Counted from the stretch's first letter, positions 26,302 to 33,364 are shown. The stretch is DNA of 64,000 nucleotides from an uncultured Oscillospiraceae bacterium (GCA_934512135.1 CAKSWT010000016.1:1-64000); one strand, 5' to 3'. The notes: a model not told the origin generated them from the letters alone. Program-made: numbers and translations.

Positions 26302-26496
26302 AGACTGTCGAAAAAGCCGGAAGGCTTTTCCGACAAAGGGGTTGCGGCCTGATGCGCGCATTTTTGTGCGCCTTCAGCGCACAAAAGCCACACTTTCAGG
26401 CCGAGATGTATTTTCCGCCATGTACACGCCCTGGCGGAAAATGATTTTACTCTATTTCGCCGCTGCAGCGGCGAAACTCTACGAGGTTCTTTGACA
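26298..26496 (+). repeat. Hairpin-rich interspersed element, copy A (long form)
   Basis: A 199-bp unit starts TTTGAGACTG and ends TTTGACA. It consists of consecutive inverted repeats: 26307-26334 (12 pairs, one mismatch), 26362-26386 (10 bp) enclosed by 26345-26352/26396-26403 (8 bp), 26411-26441 (10 bp) and the 22-bp palindrome 26455-26476. It has no coding capacity. It lies between rsmI and the convergent AbrB-like gene and is related to the copies near 31.1, 57.8 and 60.8 kb. Confidence 0.7.
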
Positions 26497-26499
26497 AGC

Positions 26500-26536
26500 T
26501 GAAAAGACCCGTAAGCCGCTGGCTTACGGGTCTTTT
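26500..26536. terminator. Bidirectional terminator of the AbrB-like gene, second copy of the 31-bp repeat
   Basis: This is the same hairpin as at 26265, here flanked by AAAAGA on the left and TCTTTTT on the right, so it works in both directions. On the minus strand it directly follows the AbrB-like stop codon. Confidence 0.85.
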
Positions 26537-26538
26537 TG

Positions 26539-26781
26539 TCAGAACTTCTTCATTTCCTCCAGGCATCTTCTGCAGATGTTCCGGCCGCGATAGTTGATCA
26601 CGTCCTTGGCATCGCCGCAGAAAATGCAGGCAGGCTCATACTTCTTGAGAATAATCGTAGAGCCCTCTACATAGATTTCCAAAGAATCACGCTCGGCGAT
26701 CTCCAGGGTACGGCGGAGTTCGATGGGCAGGACGATACGCCCCAGCTCATCTACTTTTCTGACGATTCCGGTAGATTTCAT
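26539..26781 (-). CDS. AbrB/MazE-type transition regulator with C-terminal cysteine pairs
   Basis: The 80-residue DNA-binding protein has an N-terminal swapped-hairpin domain, TGIVRKVDELGRIVLPIELR, close to AbrB and SpoVT. The C-terminal half carries CIFCGD and CRRC, two CxxC pairs that may bind zinc, a form common in Clostridia. It probably represses transition-state or sporulation genes as a dimer or tetramer. AAAGGAGA lies 9 nt before the ATG. A consensus promoter and a TTGTCAAT/ATTGACAA inverted repeat lie upstream. Confidence 0.92.
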   Translation of the reverse strand: MKSTGIVRKVDELGRIVLPIELRRTLEIAERDSLEIYVEGSTIILKKYEPACIFCGDAKDVINYRGRNICRRCLEEMKKF

Positions 26782-26833
26782 TGTTTTTTGTCTCCTTTTC
26801 CATAACCATTAGCGCAAAGTACGCTCTAGCTTT

Positions 26834-26862
26834 ATTATAGGGAGAAATCGGAAATTTGTCAA
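26834..26862 (-). promoter_or_regulatory. Consensus promoter of the AbrB-like gene
   Basis: On the minus strand a perfect TTGACA (26862-26857), 17-nt spacer and perfect TATAAT (26839-26834) give the strongest match to the vegetative consensus in the window. Confidence 0.9.
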
Positions 26863-26886
26863 TGGATAATCGAGCGGTATTGACAA
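26856..26886. promoter_or_regulatory. Inverted repeat between the AbrB-like gene and spmA
   Basis: TTGTCAAT (26856-26863) and ATTGACAA (26879-26886) form a perfect 8-bp inverted repeat with a 15-nt spacer. Each arm contains TTGACA reading outward, so the arms may be divergent -35 boxes or an autoregulatory operator. Confidence 0.45.
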
Positions 26887-26925
26887 ATATTTCAGGGATT
26901 CGACGGATTTTTAGGGGGAATTTTG

Positions 26926-27495
26926 ATGCTATCCTGGATTTGGAGCGGCATGCTGGCGCTCAGTCTGGTCTGCGGCATTCTGCTGCACCACACGGGAGAT
27001 CTCTCCCAGGCCGCCATGGAGGGCGCCGCCTCGGCCATTGAGATCACCCTGACCCTGGCCGGCCCCATGTGCCTCTGGTGCGGGGTAGGAGAACTGCTCC
27101 GCCGCAGCGGCCTTCGGGATTGGCTTTCCCGGCTGCTCCGGCCACTGCTGGGGCGGCTGTTTCCCAGTCTGGGGGACAGCCCGGAGGGCTTCTCCGCCCT
27201 GTGCGCCAACGTGACGGCAAATCTCCTGGGGCTGGGTAACGCAGCCACCCCCATGGGCATTGAGGCCTGCCGGGCCATGGGCGACGGAAGCGGCCAAGCC
27301 ACCAACGATCAATGCCGCCTGGTGGCCATGAACACCGCCTCCATCCAGCTGCTGCCCACCACCGTGGCCGCACTGCGGGCAGCCATGGGCTGCGCCACCC
27401 CGCTGGACATTCTACCGGCGGTGCTTCTGTCCAGTCTGTGCTCCGTGAGCTGTGGCCTGCTGATGTGCCGGCTGTTGGAGGGACGGCATGGCTGA
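26926..27495 (+). CDS. spmA: SpmA, spore maturation protein A
   Basis: This 189-residue membrane protein belongs to the nucleoside-recognition (Gate) family. The hallmark is NVTANLLGLGNAATPMGIEA, followed by MNTASIQLLPTTVAALRAAMG. SpmA and SpmB are needed for spore core dehydration in Bacillus and Clostridium. The ATG at 26926 is preferred over the TTG just before it; AGGGGGA lies upstream. It overlaps spmB by 8 nt, so translation is coupled. It is divergent from the AbrB-like gene. Confidence 0.93.
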   Translation: MLSWIWSGMLALSLVCGILLHHTGDLSQAAMEGAASAIEITLTLAGPMCLWCGVGELLRRSGLRDWLSRLLRPLLGRLFPSLGDSPEGFSALCANVTANLLGLGNAATPMGIEACRAMGDGSGQATNDQCRLVAMNTASIQLLPTTVAALRAAMGCATPLDILPAVLLSSLCSVSCGLLMCRLLEGRHG

Positions 27496-28003
27496 GCTGC
27501 TGATCCCAGGGATTTTGACCCTCACCGCCTGTGCTGCCCTTGGGCGGCGGCAGGACGTATTTTCCGCCATGACAGAGGGGGCTGCCCAGGGACTGCGGCT
27601 TCTGGGCTCCATTCTCCCCTCCCTGATTGTGCTGCTGTGCGGCGTGAACATGCTCCGGGCCAGCGGCGCCCTGGACCTGCTCTCCCGGCTGCTGGGACCG
27701 GCCTGCCGATGGATCGGTCTGCCCCCGGAGCTGCTGCCGCTGATGCTGGTGCGCCCCTTTAGCGGCAGCGCCGCCCTGGCGGTGGCTGCGGACCTGATGG
27801 CCCAGTACGGGGTGAATTCCACCATTGGCCGAACGGCAGCTGTGATGCTGGGCTCCTCGGAAACCACCTTTTACACCGTCAGCGTCTATTTCGGCGCCAC
27901 AGGCATCCACCGGACCCACCACACCATTCCGGCGGCCCTCTGCGCCGATTTGGCAGGCTTTCTCTCCGCGGCCCTGTTTACCCGGCTGTGCCTTGGAGCG
28001 TGA
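27488..28003 (+). CDS. spmB: SpmB, spore maturation protein B
   Basis: This 171-residue membrane protein pairs with SpmA. Gate-domain sequences are LMLVRPFSGSAALAVAADLM and GRTAAVMLGSSETTFYTVSVYFG, and the protein ends in a hydrophobic segment. The start lies within the spmA 3' end with GGAGGGA 4 nt upstream. A small hairpin (28006-28026) follows. The pair marks the organism as a probable spore former. Confidence 0.93.
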   Translation: MAELLIPGILTLTACAALGRRQDVFSAMTEGAAQGLRLLGSILPSLIVLLCGVNMLRASGALDLLSRLLGPACRWIGLPPELLPLMLVRPFSGSAALAVAADLMAQYGVNSTIGRTAAVMLGSSETTFYTVSVYFGATGIHRTHHTIPAALCADLAGFLSAALFTRLCLGA

Positions 28004-28005
28004 CG

Positions 28006-28026
28006 AAGGAGTTCGCCTCGCTCCTT
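28006..28026 (+). terminator. Weak terminator after spmB
   Basis: A 6-bp stem (28006-28011 with 28021-28026), 9-nt loop and a short TTT lie 2 bp after the spmB stop. Confidence 0.4.
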
Positions 28027-28061
28027 TGCCCCGGTTGCGTATCCTTCCAAAAAGCCGAAAC

Positions 28062-28083
28062 GGGACAGGCAGCAGCCTGTCCC
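28062..28083 (-). terminator. Terminator after the DUF1934 gene
   Basis: A perfect 9-bp stem (28062-28070 with 28075-28083) has an AGCA loop. On the minus strand a T5 run comes about 9 nt later. Confidence 0.6.
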
Positions 28084-28125
28084 ATGTTCCGGTTTCCGTA
28101 AAATGCCCCTCAGACTCCCCAAAAA

Positions 28126-28566
28126 TCAGTTGATAGGGGAGGACTGAGGCTTTCGCACGTCGATTACAAAGGAGTTCAGCCCCTGAATCTGGTCCTCGAT
28201 CTCGATGCCATAGCTGATCTCCAGCCGTCCCCCCTCCGGGCCCAGCTCATTCTTCAGCCGACGCGCCTTGACCCCGATGGTCAGGGCGCCAAAGCCCATG
28301 TCATACAGGGACACGTTTCGCTTTCCCTTTTCAAACACCATCTGGGACTCAATGGACCCTGTGCGGGTCAGAACCACATGGTCGCTGCCCACGGCAAAGG
28401 TGGTGGTGGTCCCCTCCATGCCGGTCATCTCCGACTCCTCGTAGCTGAGGTACACCATGTCGCCCTCTCGCTTCATGGTGCCGTCGGTGACGATCTGCAC
28501 GGTCTGCTTCTCCTCCCCCACCATACGCTGGGTTCCCTCAACGGAAATTACAACGGACTCTTCCAT
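28126..28566 (-). CDS. DUF1934 beta-barrel protein (YwiB-like)
   Basis: The 146-residue protein starts at the ATG at 28566, 5 nt after the murI stop, with AAAGG inside the murI end. The pattern VVISVEGTQRMVGEEKQTVQ, then YLSYEESEMTGMEGTTTTF and a late ELGPEGGRLEISYGIEIEDQ segment, is typical of DUF1934, a calycin-like small barrel of unknown function. It is often placed beside murI or argS in Firmicutes. It probably forms an operon ddl-murI-DUF1934. Confidence 0.85.
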   Translation of the reverse strand: MEESVVISVEGTQRMVGEEKQTVQIVTDGTMKREGDMVYLSYEESEMTGMEGTTTTFAVGSDHVVLTRTGSIESQMVFEKGKRNVSLYDMGFGALTIGVKARRLKNELGPEGGRLEISYGIEIEDQIQGLNSFVIDVRKPQSSPIN

Positions 28567-28571
28567 ACTGT

Positions 28572-29387
28572 TCAATACCTTTCGATGTCGATTTGTTCCA
28601 CCATGTCGTCCACCTTTCGCTGCAAAAACAGCGAGGCAGTCTCCGAAAACCCTTCCGTGGAATCACTGACGTAATATCTGCATGTTCCCTTTCCCTCCCG
28701 GCCGGAGAGCATATCCGCCTGGCGGAGGGTCTCCGCCAGCTGGCAGGCGGCCTCCTTTCCGGAGTTGATCAGCGTCACCTCCGGGCCCATATACTGGGCA
28801 ATGACCTCCCAGAGCAGGGGATAATGGGTACAGCCCAGCACCAGGGTATCACAGCCCCACTCCTTCAAGGGCCGGAGATACTCCTCCACAATCATCTCCA
28901 CCGGCTTGTCGCCGGGGAGAAACCGGTTATTCTCCACCAGCGGCACCAGCAGCGGGCAGGCCACGCTCTTCACCTGGAGCCTGGGATTGATCTCCCGAAT
29001 GATGGCGCTGTAGGCCCGGGCCTTTACGGTGGCATTGGTGCCAATGACGCCGATCCGCCCGTTCTTGGTGGCGGCGACAGCCTTCTGGGCGGTGGGACGA
29101 AGGGCCCCGCAGATGGGCAGGTCATATTCCCGCTGGACTCTGGCCCCTGCCACGGTGTCCGCCGTGTTGCAGGCGATGACAATGGCCTTGATGTCAAACT
29201 GCATCAGAAAGTTGATGTCCTGGCGGGTGTATTTCAGGATAATGTCGTGGGATCGACTGCCGTAGGGCACCCGCCCGGTATCTCCAAAATAGATAATATC
29301 TTCTCCGGGCAGCTGCTCCATCAGCTGTCGGACGGCGGTCAGGCCTCCCAGACCGGAGTCGAACACACCAATGGGCCGCTTATCCAT
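28572..29387 (-). CDS. murI: Glutamate racemase MurI
   Basis: The 271-residue enzyme makes D-glutamate for the peptidoglycan stem peptide. MDKRPIGVFDSGLGGLTAVR opens the protein; the two catalytic cysteines lie in VIACNTAD (Cys 73) and LGCTHYPLL. The ATG at 29387 lies inside the ddl 3' end (8-nt overlap) with GGAGG about 5 nt upstream, so it is translationally coupled to ddl. The longer open frame upstream is not coding. The operon pairs two stem-peptide precursor enzymes. Confidence 0.96.
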   Translation of the reverse strand: MDKRPIGVFDSGLGGLTAVRQLMEQLPGEDIIYFGDTGRVPYGSRSHDIILKYTRQDINFLMQFDIKAIVIACNTADTVAGARVQREYDLPICGALRPTAQKAVAATKNGRIGVIGTNATVKARAYSAIIREINPRLQVKSVACPLLVPLVENNRFLPGDKPVEMIVEEYLRPLKEWGCDTLVLGCTHYPLLWEVIAQYMGPEVTLINSGKEAACQLAETLRQADMLSGREGKGTCRYYVSDSTEGFSETASLFLQRKVDDMVEQIDIERY

Positions 29388-30450
29388 GGCGCTCCTCCAC
29401 GGCCAGGCGCACCAGCTCATCCAGGAGCTGGTCATAGGGCATGCCGCTGGCCTCAAAGAGCTTGGGATACATGGAAATGGACGTAAAGCCCGGCAGGGTG
29501 TTGATCTCGTTGAACACCACTTCCTCCCCTTCATCGGTCAGAAAGAAGTCCACCCGGCTCAGTCCCGTGCAGCCCATGGCCTCATATACGGTGACCGCCG
29601 CATCCTGGAGCCGCTGGGCAGCCTCCGGGGAGATCTCCGCTGGAATTACCGTCCGGGACTCCTGGGAATGGTACTTGGCCTGGTAGTCATAAAACTCTGC
29701 CCCAGCCAGGATTTCCCCTACCACAGAGGCCACCGGCTTCCGGTTGCCCAGAACCGCCACCTCCACCTCACGGCCGGAGATAAACTCCTCCACCAAGACC
29801 TTTTTATCGTATTTCGCCGCCAGCTTCAGCGCCGCCTTCAGCTCCTGGGTATTCCGCACCTTGCTGACGCCCACAGAGGAGCCGGTGCCCGAGGGCTTGA
29901 CAAACAGGGGATATTCTCCCCCCTGTTCAATGTCCCGCACCAGGGAGTTCATCCGTCCCTCAATGCTCTCCCGGCGGCAGAGATACCAGTTGGCCTGACG
30001 GACACCGGTTTCCCCTACCAGCAGCTTGGTGATGGTTTTGTCCATGCTGGCTGCGGAGGCCGCCACCCCAGGTCCCACACAGGGGATCCCTGCCACCTGC
30101 ATCAGCCCCTGGATGGAGCCGTCCTCGCCGTTTTCACCGTGGAGCACCGGGAACACGCAGTCCAGAGGGATTTCCTCCACGCCGCCTTTTCTCCACAGCA
30201 GCAGCCCCTGCCCCCGAACCGGGGAGATGGCCGCGGGGCAGTTCTCCGGGCAGTCCTGCCAGGTGCCCCCGGGAAGCATGGACCAGTCGGTATCGCCGAA
30301 GTAGATCCACTTTCCCGCCTTGGTGATGCCCACGGGATAGATGTGATATGTATCTCCATTGAGATGATTCAGCACGGATTCTGCCGACCGCAGAGACACC
30401 TCGTGCTCCGGAGAAATTCCGCCGAATAGTACGCATAGATTCATTGCCAT
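29380..30450 (-). CDS. ddl: D-alanine-D-alanine ligase
   Basis: The 356-residue ATP-grasp enzyme begins MAMNLCVLFGGISPEHEVSL. LFVKPSGTGSSVGVSKV is the ATP-grasp lysine/serine loop and GLSRVDFF and FNEINTLPGF supply metal ligands. A tyrosine-type active site would favour D-Ala-D-Ala over D-Ala-D-Lac; I did not resolve that residue with confidence. GAGGT lies 7 nt before the ATG at 30450. Its product is the substrate for MurF (12.3 kb). A promoter lies 46 bp upstream. Confidence 0.95.
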   Translation of the reverse strand: MAMNLCVLFGGISPEHEVSLRSAESVLNHLNGDTYHIYPVGITKAGKWIYFGDTDWSMLPGGTWQDCPENCPAAISPVRGQGLLLWRKGGVEEIPLDCVFPVLHGENGEDGSIQGLMQVAGIPCVGPGVAASAASMDKTITKLLVGETGVRQANWYLCRRESIEGRMNSLVRDIEQGGEYPLFVKPSGTGSSVGVSKVRNTQELKAALKLAAKYDKKVLVEEFISGREVEVAVLGNRKPVASVVGEILAGAEFYDYQAKYHSQESRTVIPAEISPEAAQRLQDAAVTVYEAMGCTGLSRVDFFLTDEGEEVVFNEINTLPGFTSISMYPKLFEASGMPYDQLLDELVRLAVEERHG

Positions 30451-30495
30451 AGATGTTACCTCATTTCTTGGTCCTTGGCTCTTGACTATCTTTAT

Positions 30496-30524
30496 ATAAT
30501 ATGATAAAACAGGCTATAAAACAA
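30496..30524 (-). promoter_or_regulatory. ddl promoter
   Basis: On the minus strand TTGTTT (30524-30519) and TATTAT (30501-30496) are 17 nt apart, in an AT-rich patch. Confidence 0.55.
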
Positions 30525-30583
30525 GTCCTATTTTTAAACCCGGAAAACATCTGGTCTTTCTCCGGAAACTTCCCCCCAAACGG

Positions 30584-30612
30584 TGGAAATTTCCCTGGAA
30601 ACCGTATATAAT
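30584..30612 (+). promoter_or_regulatory. Promoter of the 136-residue hypothetical gene
   Basis: TGGAAA (30584-30589), a 17-nt spacer and a perfect TATAAT (30607-30612) lie 22 nt before the ATG. Confidence 0.55.
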
Positions 30613-30634
30613 GAAACCGAAGGAGGGCTGAACG

Positions 30635-31045
30635 ATGCAAATTGAGCTGACTGAAAAGGAATTCCGGCGGCTGCTGGACATGGTCTACATCGGCAACTGG
30701 ATTCTCAATTCTGCCCGGGGCAACGACCGCTTCGAGGACTACGACAAAGTGGAAAGCAAGCTGTTTTCCTACTGCAAGGACCACGGGATGCAGGCACTGG
30801 CTGAGCGGTTCAACGGCGAGATCGTCCCCTCCCGCGCCTTCGCCGAGGGAGGCATCCACGAGGCCATTATGGACTATGAGGATGCCGTGTTCTTCGACAT
30901 CCTGGCAGAGGAGCTGGCCCGGCGAGACATGGACTATGCCCCGATCTCCGCCCAGAACTATGACGAGCTAATGGCCCGCATGGACGAGTACATGGAGGAA
31001 TTCGAGCAGAACGGCACCGACCGGCTGCAGCTGGAGGATCCGTAA
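30635..31045 (+). CDS. Conserved-looking acidic protein of unknown function
   Basis: The 136-residue soluble, acidic, mostly helical protein (MQIELTEKEFRRLLDMVYIG...) has no signal peptide or membrane segment. The sequence GGIHEAIMDYEDAVFFDILA and the C-terminal EYMEEFEQNG segment are striking, but I do not recognise a family with confidence. It has its own promoter and a GGAGGG 7 nt before the ATG, so it is a real gene. It is divergent from ddl and convergent with tdk, with repeat copy B downstream. Confidence 0.8.
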   Translation: MQIELTEKEFRRLLDMVYIGNWILNSARGNDRFEDYDKVESKLFSYCKDHGMQALAERFNGEIVPSRAFAEGGIHEAIMDYEDAVFFDILAEELARRDMDYAPISAQNYDELMARMDEYMEEFEQNGTDRLQLEDP

Positions 31046-31054
31046 ATTTCCGTC

Positions 31055-31180
31055 TGTCAAAGCACCTGGCAGCGTTTCGCCGCCGGGGCCGCAAAATACG
31101 ATAACCTTATTTTCCGCCGGGGCATGTATATGTCGGAAACTACCACTCCAAAGGTCTCCCGGCTTTGGGGCAGTCTCAAG
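31055..31180 (-). repeat. Hairpin-rich interspersed element, copy B (short form)
   Basis: Read on the minus strand it starts CTTGAGACTG (31180) and ends TTTGACA (31055). Its right two-thirds align with copy A across the CCGGCGGAAAAT and GGCGGCGAAAC hairpin arms. The roughly 80-bp middle part of copy A is missing. Confidence 0.6.
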
Positions 31181-31207
31181 CGCATGGAACAGTGTTCCAT
31201 GCGCTTG
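31177..31207. terminator. Large palindrome after tdk
   Basis: Two perfect 15-bp arms (31177-31191 and 31193-31207) are separated by one base. It directly precedes copy B on the minus strand, as the terminator copy precedes copy A. No T-run follows, so its terminator role is uncertain. Confidence 0.5.
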
Positions 31208-31238
31208 TATGCTGTCCGGCCCCTTTGGGATGTCCTTC

Positions 31239-31805
31239 CTACGGATGCAGCTTCTTCTGCTTATGGTGCCGGCGGCAAAGGGCGATATAGCTGTCGTTGG
31301 CGCCCAGAACCACCTGGTTTCCCTCGGTAATCATCTCGCCCTTGGCGTTGAAACGGGCATTGCAGGTGGCGGCCTTCCCGCACCAGCAGACGGTTTTGAT
31401 CTCCTCGATCACATCCGCCCAGGCCAGCAGCCACATGCTGCCGGGAAACAGATTCCGCTGGAAGTCCGTTCGGAGGCCGTAGCAGATCACCGGAATTCCC
31501 AGATCGTCCACAATGTAGGTAAAGAACTCCACCTGCTCCTTGGTGCAGAACTGGGCCTCATCCACCACAATGCAATCATAGCGCCGGAGATCCTGGGGCT
31601 GCATGTTCACCAAATCCTCCACAAAGATGCACTTTTGCTGAAGGCCCATGCGAGAGGACATGACCCCCTCTCCGTCCCGGTCGTCCACCTTGGGCTTGGC
31701 CAGCAAGGCCCGTTTCCCCCGCTCGTAGTAGTTATATCCCACCATCAGCGCATTGGCAGTTTTGGAGCTGCCCATGGCTCCGTATCGAAAATACAGCTTT
31801 GCCAC
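31239..31805 (-). CDS. tdk: Thymidine kinase (type II)
   Basis: This 188-residue salvage enzyme phosphorylates thymidine with ATP. From the GTG at 31805 the protein reads AKLYFRYGAMGSSKT (P-loop GAMGSSKT, residues 9-16), matching the usual Tdk N-terminus. GGGAGG is 7 nt from this GTG but nearly abuts the ATG two codons earlier. VVDEAQFCTKEQVEF supplies the catalytic glutamate and YGLRTDFQ the lasso region. CWCG and CRRHH are the zinc ligands. It lies 89 bp after spoVAC on the same strand. Confidence 0.95.
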   Translation of the reverse strand: MAKLYFRYGAMGSSKTANALMVGYNYYERGKRALLAKPKVDDRDGEGVMSSRMGLQQKCIFVEDLVNMQPQDLRRYDCIVVDEAQFCTKEQVEFFTYIVDDLGIPVICYGLRTDFQRNLFPGSMWLLAWADVIEEIKTVCWCGKAATCNARFNAKGEMITEGNQVVLGANDSYIALCRRHHKQKKLHP

Positions 31806-31894
31806 AATCATTCCTCCCTCAACGTCCCCCCTATTCTATCACGGCCCGGCGTCTGACGCAAGGCCCGGAGGAAAATCCAGGAGGTCTCAGTTAG

Positions 31895-32338
31895 CTACAG
31901 CAGTCCCGCCAGCCAGTAAATTAGCCCATAGATCACGCTGGCCAGCACGCCGTAGACCAGCACCGGCCCGGCGATGACAAACATTTTGGCACTCATCCCC
32001 AAAATCAGGCCCTCGCTGCGGAACTCCATGGCCGGGGACACCACGGAATTGGCGAAGCCTGTAATGGGCACAATGGTGCCGGCCCCTGCCACCTTGGCAA
32101 TTTTATCGTAGACGCCCACTGCCGTCAGCAGCGCCCCCAGAAACACCATGGTCATGGAGGTGGCGGTGGCCGCCAGATCCTGGGCCAGCCCCGCAGCAGA
32201 CCAGCCACTGAGCACCAGCTGCCCCAAAACACAGATCAGGCCGCCGGTCCAGAAGGCGTTGAGGGTGTCCTTAGCGGTGGTGGAGTTGGGGGAATACGCC
32301 TTCACCAGCTGGCTGTACTGTATTGCACGGATTCTCAT
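31895..32338 (-). CDS. spoVAC: SpoVAC stage V sporulation membrane protein
   Basis: The 147-residue protein has about four membrane spans. FWTGGLICVLGQLV, MVFLGALLTAVGVYDKIAKV and ITGFANSVVSPAMEFRSEGL are SpoVAC signatures. SpoVAC is a mechanosensitive channel component moving dipicolinate in spores. The ATG is at 32338 with GGGAG 8 nt upstream; a much longer frame upstream is an artefact. The usual partners spoVAD and spoVAE are not adjacent, since tdk follows. The ribosome binding site lies in one arm of a 12-bp hairpin. Confidence 0.92.
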   Translation of the reverse strand: MRIRAIQYSQLVKAYSPNSTTAKDTLNAFWTGGLICVLGQLVLSGWSAAGLAQDLAATATSMTMVFLGALLTAVGVYDKIAKVAGAGTIVPITGFANSVVSPAMEFRSEGLILGMSAKMFVIAGPVLVYGVLASVIYGLIYWLAGLL

Positions 32339-32339
32339 C

Positions 32340-32378
32340 AAATCATCTCCCAAAGCAGTATGCCCCGGGAGATGATTT
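32340..32378 (-). promoter_or_regulatory. Hairpin burying the spoVAC ribosome binding site
   Basis: Perfect 12-bp inverted-repeat arms (32340-32351 and 32367-32378, 15-nt loop) lie between the upstream gene's stop and the spoVAC ATG. On the mRNA the GGGAG Shine-Dalgarno is in the 3' arm, one base from the start codon. On the plus strand a T6 run follows, so the same sequence could also terminate antisense transcription. Confidence 0.6.
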
Positions 32379-32382
32379 TTTA

Positions 32383-33294
32383 TTAAAATAGCTGTGGCAG
32401 CAGCCGGGAAAGCCCATATCCCACCACAAAGGACAGCCCGTTGGCAGCAGCCACATAGGCAACGGGATGGCCCTTTGGTCCCTCCGGCGGGCCCAGGCGT
32501 CCCAGCAGCAGCACATAGACCACCGCCTCCACCAGGAATACCCCCAGCTCCAGCAGCCCGTACTCCACGACATAGAACACGAAGTTGGGCTGGACCCCCA
32601 GCACCTGGAGGGCAATGTTCAGCAACACCTGGGTAACCAGATTGGTCAGCACCACCAGCAGCAGCTGCTTTCTTGCCAGGAATCCAAAAATCGCCGCCAT
32701 CAGCACCTCCAGGGCAATGGTCAAAATCAGCCGGGCCAGAAACCCCACCGTCTGCCAGGCCCACCGGTAGGCGGGCTTGGCTGTGATGGTTCCGGCGGGG
32801 GCCTTCCCTTCGCTGGCCGTCTCCGCAGCCAGTCCTCCTTTGGAATAGACCGCGTCGAAATAGCTGTCAAAGGCATAGCGCTGGAATACCTCCGGGCACC
32901 CCACAAACTGATCCGTGTCGGGGAGGTACATCAGAATTTTAAAGTTTTCCGGAGGATAATAGTCCCACCGAAACTCCGTTTCCCCGGTGCAGTCCTCAAA
33001 ATACTGCAAAAAGTGAAAGCCGTCCGGGTCCTGATAGTCCACAAACTTCTGCCAGATGTCCCCGTCTACAGTGGGCGCCTCCTGGGGAAGATCCGGGCGG
33101 AAGGTCACACTGCTGTGAGGCCCGGTGGATTCCTCCTGGGCCATCAGGGTGACATAATACCGCGTTCCCGGGTCAATTCCCTGAAACCGGACCACCACAG
33201 AGGGCTTGGGTCCGGTATCTGCCCGAGCGGGAAGCAGCAGCAGGGGAAGCAGCAAACACAGCAGCACCATCCTGCGCAGGGTTCGATTTCTCAT
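32383..33294 (-). CDS. Secreted-domain membrane protein of unknown function
   Basis: The 303-residue protein has a signal peptide (MRNRTLRRMVLLCLLLPLLL, Ala-Arg-Ala end) and an extracytoplasmic domain (VVVRFQGIDPGTRYYVTLMA onward, with aromatic-rich stretches to about residue 165). Four to five hydrophobic segments form the C-terminal half (LARLILTIALEVLMAAIFGF to the end). I do not recognise the family. The start at 33294 has GAGGAG upstream. It precedes spoVAC by 44 bp on the same strand and may be cotranscribed, which would suggest a sporulation or envelope role. Confidence 0.75.
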   Translation of the reverse strand: MRNRTLRRMVLLCLLLPLLLLPARADTGPKPSVVVRFQGIDPGTRYYVTLMAQEESTGPHSSVTFRPDLPQEAPTVDGDIWQKFVDYQDPDGFHFLQYFEDCTGETEFRWDYYPPENFKILMYLPDTDQFVGCPEVFQRYAFDSYFDAVYSKGGLAAETASEGKAPAGTITAKPAYRWAWQTVGFLARLILTIALEVLMAAIFGFLARKQLLLVVLTNLVTQVLLNIALQVLGVQPNFVFYVVEYGLLELGVFLVEAVVYVLLLGRLGPPEGPKGHPVAYVAAANGLSFVVGYGLSRLLPQLF

Positions 33295-33364
33295 ATGCAG
33301 GCGCTCCTCTCCTTTTGATCTATCCTTATAGACGCAAAACAGCGGGAAATGTCGCGTGATTGAG

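Noticed and set aside
31185..31199. LexA/DinR-like box GGAACAGTGTTCC
   Set aside because: The Firmicutes box needs GAAC-N4-GTTC; here the spacer is 3 nt and the site is part of a longer palindrome tied to the repeat element.
31895..32764. Apparent 289-residue protein ending in SpoVAC
   Set aside because: The first half is an out-of-frame reading of the upstream membrane protein gene; SpoVAC homology and the ribosome binding site place the start at 32338. No fusion or frameshift is needed.
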